The notes beneath the pieces were generated by a model. That model saw only the letters and a program-made list of their open reading frames with translations, did not search any database and was not told where the DNA came from. Positions 37,132-44,532 of a stretch of 64,000 nucleotides of DNA are shown piece by piece; the first letter of the stretch is position 1; each line of letters starts with the position of its first letter. Source of the stretch: Rhizobium indicum (GTDB lineage: Bacteria; Pseudomonadota; Alphaproteobacteria; Rhizobiales; Rhizobiaceae); contig NZ_CP054021.1 of assembly GCF_005862305.2 (NCBI RefSeq), forward strand, positions 4,319,501 through 4,383,500. Direction: 5' to 3'. The translations under genes were made by a program, and so were the position numbers.

Positions 37132-40100
37132 TTGGTAGGCCGGTTCCTCGTCTTTCTGGGGGGAGTGATCGTCGTAGTGCTGTTTGTGGCGCTGCTTGCG
37201 CCGCTGTTCATCGACTGGACGGATTTCCGCAAGAATTTCGAGGATCAGGCAAGCCGCATCATCGGCAAGAAGGTCACCGTCTACGGCACGGTGGATGCGC
37301 GCCTGCTGCCGTTCCCGTCGGTGACGCTGCATGACGTGCGCGTCGGCCAGGAAGCTGACGGCACGCCGATCGTCAAGGTCGAGCAGTTCTCCATGGATGC
37401 GGAGCTCGCGCCTTTCCTGTCGGGCGAAGCGCTGATCTTCGACATGCGCGTCGTCAATCCGAAGGTGCGCTTGAGATTGCTCAAGGACGGCACTCTCGAC
37501 TGGATGCGTGGCAGCCGCGCGGAAATACCGGCAAGGACCGTCGTTCTCGAAAACGTGCATGTCAGCGGCGGCGAGGTCGAATTCATCGACGATCAGTCGG
37601 GTCGCTCGCGTCGCATCACCGGCCTCAACGCGGAAATGTCGGCAAAGTCGCTGGCTGGTCCCTGGCGCATCGAGGGCGACGCCGCGCTCGACGGCGAGCA
37701 CGGCGGCTTCTCGATCTCGAGCAGTCAGCCGGACGAGAAGGGCGTGCTGCGCATGCGCACAAGGCTTTCGCCGGACAAGCACCCTGTCAGCGTCGATCTC
37801 GACGGCGAGCTGAAGCTCGTCGACAGCAAGCCGAACTATCAGGGCCAGCTTTCGGCCGCGGTCGAGATCCGCAACAGCGCCAAGCCCGCCAACAAGAAAG
37901 AGCAGCCGCCGCGCGTCAAGGGCCGCTTCGAGCTCACCAATGAACGCATTCGGATTCCCGAATACAGGATGGAGATCGGCCCGACGGACGACCCCTATGT
38001 CATAACCGGCGAGGCGACGCTCGATACCGGCAATGCGCCGGAATTCCTGTTGACCGCCGACGGCCAGCAGATCGATGTCAACCGCATCGGCAATCAGGGC
38101 TCGGCCGGCAAGACGACACGGGATCCCGCTGTTTCGGCGCGCCAGAGGCTGAATTCGCTGATCGATATCGTCGCGCAGGTGCCGATCCCGCAGGTGCCGG
38201 GCAAGGCGAGCGTCAAGCTGCCGGCGATCGTCGCCGGCGATACGACGCTGCGCGACGTACAGCTGGAGCTCGAACCGGCCGGCACCGGCTGGCTGATCGA
38301 CAGCGTCACCGGCACGCTGCCGGGGCGCACGCAGGTGGAGGGCAAGGGCAAGCTCCTGCTTCAGGGCGAGCCTTCGTTCAACGGCCAGATCCTGGTGGCC
38401 TCCAGCCAGCCGACGGGGCTTGCCTCCTGGCTAGCCGGCTCGGTCGATCCGGCCATCCGGCAATTACGGCAGGCGGGCTTTTCCGCCAATGTCAGCCTGA
38501 CGCACGAATTGCAGCGTTTTGAAAATCTCGAGGTCGCCATCGGACCGGCGACGCTGAAGGGCCGGCTGGAGCGCCAGGCGATCTCCGGCCAGACGCCGAC
38601 GCTATCGGTGGCGCTGAACGGCGATACGCTCGATCTTGACGCGCTGCAGGCGCTGAGCGGGCTGATGACCGGCCAGGATGCCGGCGACAACGTGCTCGAC
38701 CACAAGATCGCCGCCCAGCTCAAGGCCGACAAGTTCACCGCCTTCGGCGTCAGTGCCGAGAATGTCGAGACCACGTTTACGATCGCCGATGGGGCGCTCG
38801 CCGTCGATCGGCTGTCGATCAAGAATATCGCCGGCGCCGAGCTGACGGCGACGGGCAGGGCGGAAGGCTCGCTGCTCGATTACAAGGGTGCGGGCGAGAT
38901 CACCTTCAAATCGGCCGATCCCGGCGGCTTCTTCACCATGCTGCGCGAGCACCTGCCGCATCACCCGGTGCTCGACCGGCTGGTGCGCAATGCCGGCTGG
39001 TACGGCAATACGGCGCTTCGCGGCGCGCTGACGCTCGGCGGCGACGAGGGCAATGCGCTGACGGTGACGCTTGCCGGCGTGGCGAACGGCAGCCGCGTCA
39101 ATCTCGATTACCGCATGTCCGACCTCCTGGCGCTGACCGGCAACGGCACGACGAGCCTTGAGGCGACGCTCGAAAACGCCGTGCCATCAGTCCTGTTCGG
39201 CCAGGCCGGGCTCGACCCGCTGCCGGTCGATGTCGGCGCCAATGGCCGGCTGACGCTGAAAGTGAAGGCATCGGGCAATGATCCCGCCGACGCGGCGCTG
39301 ACCTTTGCGACCGATCGGACCTCGTTCATGGCCAACGGCAAGGTCGATGTCCGGCCGGAGACCTTCATGAACGGCCAGATCGCGCTTTCGCTCGACAGCG
39401 CCGATATCGACCCCTATCTCATCATGAACGGCATCGCTCTGCCGCAGACCGGAACCGGGCTGCCGTTCGGCCTGCAGGTCAATGCCACCGTCGACAGCGA
39501 CAAGATCGTCTTTTCCGATCTCAAGGGACATGCGGCCGACAACGAATTTTCCGGTGCGCTAACCTTCGACCGGAAGGCTGCGAAGACGACCGCGAGCGGC
39601 GGGCTGACACTCTCCAAGGCCGATGCCGGCTGGCTCGGCGAGGCGGTGTTCGGCCAGATCGTCGATCCCGCCAACGGTCAGCTGACGACGGCGGCGCTGG
39701 GGCTGCCCATCTTCAAGGATCTCGACGTCAATGTGAAGCTGGCGGCCAAGCAGTTCTGGCCCGGCCTGCCGGAAACGGCGGTGTCGGACTTCACCAGCAA
39801 TGTTGCCTACAAGGGCGACGAGCTGCAGCTCAACGACATGGCCGGCAACTGGGACGGTGGAAAGCTCTCCGGCAACCTGCTCTTCACCAATGCCAGCGGC
39901 ACCGGTTTCCTGCAGACGAAGCTTGCGCTTGCCGATTCCGATCTTTCCGGCGTCGTCTGGCTGCGCGACGGCGCGCCGATCGCCAACGGCAAGTTCGGAT
40001 TGTCGCTGTCGATGGAGGCCTCAGGCAAGACGATCGGCGAGATCGCCAGCTCGCTCAATGGTTCGGGCGAACTGAGGCTCGGCGATACCAGCATACGCGG

Positions 40101-40848
40101 GTTGAACCTTGCCATCCTTCCGCCGCTGCTTGCCGCGACCGATACGATGCAGGAGCAGATCAATGCCGGCAAGGTGCATCCGATCATCGAGACGCTGCTC
40201 AGCAACGGCGAGGCGAAGCTGCCGCCGCTCGGCATCCCCTTCAACATCGCCGACGGGACGCTGAGGGTGCAGAATGTCACCGTCGCCAACGATCTCGCCC
40301 GCATCACCGCCGATGCGCAAATCGCGCTACCGGAAGAGCGGATCAGCGCGACGCTGGGTGTCGGGTTCAATCCCGGCACAGAAACGCTTTCCGGCGCCGA
40401 GCCGGCGCTCCGGCTGAATTTTTCCGGCATGCTGCCGTCGCCCGGCAAGACGATGGATGTGACCGATATCACCAGCTATCTGTCGCTGCGCGCCTTCGAG
40501 CGCGAGCGTCGGCGCGTCGAGCGGCTGCAGGCGATTGTGCTCGAAAAACAGCGGCTGCGCCGCGAGGTGGCGCTCTACCGGTTCAACGACGCCGAGCGCA
40601 TCAAGGCGGCCGAGATCGAGCAACAGCGGCAGGCGGAGGAAGAGCGGCTGCGCGCGCTGGCGCAGAAAGCAGCCGCTGAGAAGGCTGCTGCGGAGGCGGA
40701 GGCCGCACGCGCGGCGGAAGCCAAAGCGAAGGCGGATGCGGATGCGCAGGCGAGGGCCGCTGCCGAGGCGGAAGCAGCACGGCGCAGCGGGCAAGCGCAG
40801 CCCGGTCCGCTCAATTTTGATCAGTTGCCGGGCGTTCAGGCGCAGTGA
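37132..40848 (+). CDS. Large AsmA family protein
   Basis: 1238 residues from TTG 37132, with GGAG 13 bases upstream; no better start is seen. One N-terminal membrane anchor (FLVFLGGVIVVVLFVALLAPLF), then an AsmA domain (DWTDFRKNFEDQASRIIGKKV is its usual opening) and a long periplasmic beta-rich body of the bridge-like type. The last 110 residues are a Lys/Glu/Ala coiled coil (from ERERRRVERLQ). AsmA-like proteins span the periplasm and are linked to phospholipid transfer to the outer membrane. The coiled-coil tail is a rhizobial addition. Confidence 0.88.
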   Translation: MVGRFLVFLGGVIVVVLFVALLAPLFIDWTDFRKNFEDQASRIIGKKVTVYGTVDARLLPFPSVTLHDVRVGQEADGTPIVKVEQFSMDAELAPFLSGEALIFDMRVVNPKVRLRLLKDGTLDWMRGSRAEIPARTVVLENVHVSGGEVEFIDDQSGRSRRITGLNAEMSAKSLAGPWRIEGDAALDGEHGGFSISSSQPDEKGVLRMRTRLSPDKHPVSVDLDGELKLVDSKPNYQGQLSAAVEIRNSAKPANKKEQPPRVKGRFELTNERIRIPEYRMEIGPTDDPYVITGEATLDTGNAPEFLLTADGQQIDVNRIGNQGSAGKTTRDPAVSARQRLNSLIDIVAQVPIPQVPGKASVKLPAIVAGDTTLRDVQLELEPAGTGWLIDSVTGTLPGRTQVEGKGKLLLQGEPSFNGQILVASSQPTGLASWLAGSVDPAIRQLRQAGFSANVSLTHELQRFENLEVAIGPATLKGRLERQAISGQTPTLSVALNGDTLDLDALQALSGLMTGQDAGDNVLDHKIAAQLKADKFTAFGVSAENVETTFTIADGALAVDRLSIKNIAGAELTATGRAEGSLLDYKGAGEITFKSADPGGFFTMLREHLPHHPVLDRLVRNAGWYGNTALRGALTLGGDEGNALTVTLAGVANGSRVNLDYRMSDLLALTGNGTTSLEATLENAVPSVLFGQAGLDPLPVDVGANGRLTLKVKASGNDPADAALTFATDRTSFMANGKVDVRPETFMNGQIALSLDSADIDPYLIMNGIALPQTGTGLPFGLQVNATVDSDKIVFSDLKGHAADNEFSGALTFDRKAAKTTASGGLTLSKADAGWLGEAVFGQIVDPANGQLTTAALGLPIFKDLDVNVKLAAKQFWPGLPETAVSDFTSNVAYKGDELQLNDMAGNWDGGKLSGNLLFTNASGTGFLQTKLALADSDLSGVVWLRDGAPIANGKFGLSLSMEASGKTIGEIASSLNGSGELRLGDTSIRGLNLAILPPLLAATDTMQEQINAGKVHPIIETLLSNGEAKLPPLGIPFNIADGTLRVQNVTVANDLARITADAQIALPEERISATLGVGFNPGTETLSGAEPALRLNFSGMLPSPGKTMDVTDITSYLSLRAFERERRRVERLQAIVLEKQRLRREVALYRFNDAERIKAAEIEQQRQAEEERLRALAQKAAAEKAAAEAEAARAAEAKAKADADAQARAAAEAEAARRSGQAQPGPLNFDQLPGVQAQ

Positions 40849-40857
40849 AAGCGCATA

Positions 40858-40908
40858 GAATTTGATTCATGCAAGACGCTTCAGGTCTTTGTTTTCATTG
40901 ATGTCGCC
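40858..40908. repeat. Intergenic repeat of the gaatttgattcatgca type, copy 2
   Basis: Begins gaatttgattcatgca and continues in parallel with copy 1 (33133-33183) through gcttcaggtctttgttttca to atgtcgcc. It starts ten bases after the asmA stop codon. Confidence 0.6.
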
Positions 40909-40940
40909 CCAAATCGCTACGCAATTTTGAGCAGCACACA

Positions 40941-41165
40941 TCAAGGCTGGTGGCCGCCGCCGGCCTTTATCCAGGAAAGCACATGCAAGCGCAGCGCCGA
41001 AGACAGGTTGCTGTCCGGTGGGCGGTGGTCGTCGATTTCGGAGATCAGGGCGGCGAGCGGTATCGAACGGGCTGCGGCAATCGTCTTCAGCTCGGTCCAG
41101 AACTCATCCTCCAGCGAGAAACTGGTGCGATGGCCGTGCAATGTCGCCGAATGCTTGCGAATCAT
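40941..41165 (-). CDS. Ribbon-helix-helix domain protein
   Basis: 74 residues from ATG 41165, with GAAGG upstream. The sequence HGHRTSFSLEDEFWTELK, then AAARSIPLAALISEIDDHRP fits the RHH_4 (AraR-like) family: a beta strand followed by two helices. Such proteins bind DNA as dimers and act as small repressors. It is the last gene of a probable minus-strand series (sspB, DUF4169, this). Confidence 0.8.
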   Translation of the reverse strand: MIRKHSATLHGHRTSFSLEDEFWTELKTIAAARSIPLAALISEIDDHRPPDSNLSSALRLHVLSWIKAGGGHQP

Positions 41166-41320
41166 GAGGCCTTCACATCCAGATAGAGCACGGGCGCCCG
41201 AGACGACGCGCTCAGGACGTTCTATCAAATTAAGCGTGGGTTGGCAGATCGATTCAAGGAAAGGGCGCAAGTGGCTGATCGCAGAATCCATTCCAGCTTT
41301 TCACGCTTTGCGTGAAAGCG

Positions 41321-41515
41321 TCACGCGCCGTCGTCATCCGTCTCGATCCGGCCGTCGCGATGGGCCTTGTCGGCCTTGTCGGTCAGGCTGCGGGTCAGCT
41401 GTTTCTCGGTCTTGGTGCGGCCGAAGGAGATGCGGTTCTGCTCGGCCTGCTTCTCCTTTTCGGAGCGGGCCTGCTTCTTGCGGAACTGGCGCAGATTGGT
41501 GATTTCGGCGCTCAT
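41321..41515 (-). CDS. DUF4169 family protein
   Basis: 64 residues from ATG 41515 (MSAEITNLRQFRKKQAR). Highly charged, helical, with RISFGRTKTEKQL, the DUF4169 signature. Found almost only in alphaproteobacteria, often beside sspB, as here (49 bases after its stop). Function unknown. Confidence 0.85.
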   Translation of the reverse strand: MSAEITNLRQFRKKQARSEKEKQAEQNRISFGRTKTEKQLTRSLTDKADKAHRDGRIETDDDGA

Positions 41516-41564
41516 GCGGTTGCCTGGACCCTCACGAAAAAGGGAGGCTTGGCCTCCCTTCAAA

Positions 41565-42080
41565 TCACTGCTTCTTGCGGAAGGAGTCGAGCGAGACGAC
41601 GGAGCCCGGTTTCTTCTCCTCGCCGTCGGCGGGTTTTGCGCCTGCGGCGTCATCGGGTTTTCCGGCCGCATCTACCGGATAGGCGGTGATTTCTCCGGAC
41701 GGCAATTCCTCGCCATCGGCGAGCGGTACGTCGAATTCGAGCTCGAAGTTGACGGAGGGATCGTAGAAGCCGCGGATCGCATTGAATGGAATGACCAGCT
41801 TTTCCGGAACGTCTGAGAAGGAAAGACCGATCTCGAAATGCGTCTCGGTGATCTTCATGTCCCAGAACTGGTGCTGGATGACGATGGTCATCTGCTCGGG
41901 GTATTTCGACTTCAGGTGCTGGGAGATGCGCACGCCGGTGGCGCCCGTGAGGAAGGTGATGAAGAAGTGATGATCACCGGGCAGACGGCCCGTCGCTCCG
42001 ACTTCCGCCAATACCTTGCGGATGACGCCGCGAAGTGCATCCTGTGCCAGAATGTCGTAGCGGATATGATCCTGCCCCAT
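41565..42080 (-). CDS. sspB: ClpXP adaptor SspB (alphaproteobacterial type)
   Basis: 171 residues. The substrate-binding domain contains DHHFFITFLTGATGVRIS and YPEQMTIVIQHQFWDM, which in this family bind the ssrA tag. An acidic linker and the C-terminal VVSLDSFRKKQ tail follow; this tail docks on ClpX. SspB delivers tmRNA-tagged proteins to ClpXP for destruction. Its gene lies 110 bases downstream of ssrA on the same strand, so the tag maker and tag reader are neighbours. Confidence 0.92.
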   Translation of the reverse strand: MGQDHIRYDILAQDALRGVIRKVLAEVGATGRLPGDHHFFITFLTGATGVRISQHLKSKYPEQMTIVIQHQFWDMKITETHFEIGLSFSDVPEKLVIPFNAIRGFYDPSVNFELEFDVPLADGEELPSGEITAYPVDAAGKPDDAAGAKPADGEEKKPGSVVSLDSFRKKQ

Positions 42081-42194
42081 GCTTTTCCTGTCTTTCGTCG
42101 GTTCGGAGTCTTTTCACAAGGTTGTATGCCACGTCCGGGCGCCTTGGGAAAGACCGGAGCCGAGTCACGTTTTTAAGCAACATACATGATTTCG

Positions 42195-42525
42195 GCGGCA
42201 GGGAGAAGGTGAAGGCTTCTGTTGCCAGGTGCCTTCGGACCCCGCCTAGAGGTGCGAACCACTAGGACTTTATTTGAAGTGTCACACCGCGATTAAGCAG
42301 CGAGACGAGCTTCCGCATAGTTGTCGTTTGCAACTACAATTTTAGCCCGATAACGGCGGTACAATGCCGAGCAAAAAGACGATCTTTACACCCTTGTCGA
42401 TCCTGTTTCGCCCCCATCAAAAGCCGGCCTTTGAGGCCGCCGGTTTTTGGTGGAGGCGCCGGGTACCGCCCCCGGGTCCAATAGGTTTATTACACCGCTC
42501 ATTTATCGCCATAGCCGACCCGAAA
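42195..42525 (-). ncRNA. ssrA: Transfer-messenger RNA, permuted two-piece form
   Basis: On the minus strand the acceptor piece comes first: T-arm region GGACCCGGGGGCGGTACCC, then GGCGCCTCCACCA with encoded CCA ending at 42448. An excised loop of about 32 bases follows. The coding piece begins GGGGGCGAAACAGGATCGAC (5' end near 42415), and its reading frame (42331-42293) encodes ANDNYAEARLAA and a stop. This acceptor-first order is the circularly permuted gene of alphaproteobacteria. tmRNA rescues stalled ribosomes. Outer ends are approximate; the 3' hairpin is around 42200. Confidence 0.93.
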
Positions 42526-42681
42526 GCCGGCAAGGCTGATATAGTGGTTTCCTCAGCCCAAGGAAAGGGCAAACGTCATAAAAGCGTTATGCGACCCATC
42601 AGAAACATTGGGAAAATACCCGCCGGTGATTGGTTTCCCGGTTCCGAGGGCTTAAATTGGCCGAAACGGAATCAGCGCGAC

Positions 42682-43251
42682 ATGAAGCAATATCTCGATC
42701 TCTTGAATCATGTGATGGAAAAGGGCTCCGACCGGGGCGACCGCACCGGCACCGGCACGCGCTCGGTCTTCGGTTACCAGATGCGCTTCGACCTCGAACA
42801 AGGCTTCCCCGTCCTTACCACGAAGAAGCTGCATCTGCGCTCCATCATCCATGAGCTTCTCTGGTTCCTGAAGGGCGAGACGAATATCCGCTATCTCAAG
42901 GAGAACGGCGTTTCGATCTGGGACGAATGGGCCGATGCAAACGGCGATCTCGGGCCGGTCTACGGCGCCCAGTGGCGCTCCTGGCCAGCGCCCGACGGCG
43001 GCCATATCGACCAGATCGCCAATCTCGTCAAAGGCATCGTCAACAATCCGAATTCGCGCCGCCACATCGTTTCGGCCTGGAATCCGGCCGAAGTGGACGA
43101 AATGGCGCTGCCGCCCTGCCATTGCCTGTTCCAGTTCTATGTGGCTGACGGCAAGCTTTCCTGCCAGCTCTACCAGCGCTCGGCCGATATCTTCCTCGGC
43201 GTGCCGTTCTTTCCCATAATGTCGACCGGTAGCACGCAAGTAATTCATTGA
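42682..43251 (+). pseudogene. thyA: Host thymidylate synthase thyA, truncated by island insertion
   Basis: Starts normally ([19 protein letters not shown]) and runs intact through the active-site Cys ([10 protein letters not shown]) to [12 protein letters not shown], codon 176 at 43207-43209. The next residue in the family is the invariant Asn that binds dUMP (E. coli Asn177). Here the frame instead reads 13 foreign residues and stops at 43251. About 88 C-terminal residues, including the His and Tyr of the dUMP site, are missing, so the product cannot work. The missing part is not in the window. Confidence 0.93.
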
Positions 43252-43294
43252 ATTATCAGCGATAATTCTCATATCGTCAAGATACCGGTATCTT
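43250..43294. repeat. Two perfect palindromes at the island's left end
   Basis: GAATTATC-AGC-GATAATTC occupies 43250-43268 and AAGATACCGGTATCTT occupies 43279-43294. Both arms are exact. They lie 40-85 bases inside the boundary, between the thyA break and the replacement thyA, in a non-coding stretch, and may be recombinase-binding sites or operators for the downstream genes. Confidence 0.6.
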
Positions 43295-43347
43295 CGCCGA
43301 AACAGCTTAACGCGATAGTAATTAAACCACAGCGCTTGGGGCAATCC

Positions 43348-44256
43348 ATGACCCGTCATCCAGAAAGTCAGTATCTCGGTCTCCTTCAGCGTGTTCTGGA
43401 TTCCGGAGACCGCCGGATGGACCGGACCGGTGTGGGTACTGTCAGTTCGCTTGGCGCTATGATGCGATTTGATCTCTCGGAGGGTGATTTTCCAATATTC
43501 ACGACGAAGAGGGTCTATTGGAAGCTCGCGGTCAAAGAGATGATCTGGTTTCTCACCGGAGGCACGAATATACGACCGCTTCTTGCCGAGGGGGTGAGGA
43601 TATGGACTGATTGGCCGCTAGCAGCGTACCGGCGGGCTACGGGCGAAGAGATCAGTCAGCTAGATTTCGAGCAGCGTGTCCTCGGCGACGAAGGGTTCGC
43701 TATGCAGTGGGGCGATCTCGGTCCAGTATATGGGAAACAGTGGCGGGCGTGGGTGGCATCTGACGGCACGATCCATGATCAGGTGGCCACGCTCATCAAC
43801 GATCTAAAGGTCAATCCCTCAAGCAGGCGTCTCATTTTTCACGCTTGGAACGTGGGCGAACTGCCCAAAATGGCACTCGCGCCTTGTCACATGGTGTACC
43901 AATTCCACGTTTCGGGGATAGGCTCGCGCCCGCGATTGAATCTCATGGTATTCCAGCGTTCCTGTGACCTTTTCCTCGGTCTGCCCTTTAACGTGTGCCA
44001 GCAAGCCGCACTACTGCACATGATTGCGCAGCAAGTGGACATGGAAGTGGGTGAACTTGTCTGGACGGGTGGCGACGTTCACATCTATTCCAACCATTTC
44101 GAACAGGTCCGGGAGCAGCTCAGCCGTGATCCACGGCCGTTCCCCAAACTCTCAATCAGCCGCCGGGCTTCCGACATCAACGACTTCACGATCGGAGATT
44201 TCAGCGTTACCGGGTACGAGCCTCATCCGCCAATAGCCGGAGATGTCGCAGTATAG
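43348..44256 (+). CDS. thyA: Island-encoded thymidylate synthase (replacement ThyA)
   Basis: 302 residues from ATG 43348. Complete: the loop RRMDRTGVGTVSSLGA, the catalytic Cys in MALAPCHMVYQFHV, the dUMP site QRSCDLFLGLPFN with its Asn, and GGDVHIYSNHFEQV with the His and Tyr. It differs from the host copy throughout and carries the longer insert (WPLAAYRRATGEE...) of the 300-plus residue ThyA group. It makes dTMP from dUMP with methylenetetrahydrofolate. Sitting between the broken host gene and the gin genes, it most likely restores the lost function. Confidence 0.92.
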   Translation: MTRHPESQYLGLLQRVLDSGDRRMDRTGVGTVSSLGAMMRFDLSEGDFPIFTTKRVYWKLAVKEMIWFLTGGTNIRPLLAEGVRIWTDWPLAAYRRATGEEISQLDFEQRVLGDEGFAMQWGDLGPVYGKQWRAWVASDGTIHDQVATLINDLKVNPSSRRLIFHAWNVGELPKMALAPCHMVYQFHVSGIGSRPRLNLMVFQRSCDLFLGLPFNVCQQAALLHMIAQQVDMEVGELVWTGGDVHIYSNHFEQVREQLSRDPRPFPKLSISRRASDINDFTIGDFSVTGYEPHPPIAGDVAV

Positions 44257-44532
44257 CTTTATGTTTTACCTTGAAACGCGAGCACGGGATGCTGGCGAAT
44301 GGGCTGGCAATCAAAGACGTCATCCAAGTCTTTAATTTCCGTGCTTTGCTAAAAAAGGAAGACTTCAACCATGCTATTCGGTATTGACTTAATAGAAGAC
44401 TCCGAGCGTTAGTCTTTCTGCGGTTAGTCCTGCGTCGAATTTTTCATGTTGCGGATTTTATATTGGCCAGGATTCCTGTGTAACGAATAATTAACGAATT
44501 TGACTTCTGATTTCCGGCATCGGTGTTGTTCG

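Noticed and set aside
42195..42525. A tRNA gene, because of the encoded CCA end and T-arm
   Set aside because: The tag frame ANDNYAEARLAA and the GGGGGCGAAACAGG start show it is permuted tmRNA.
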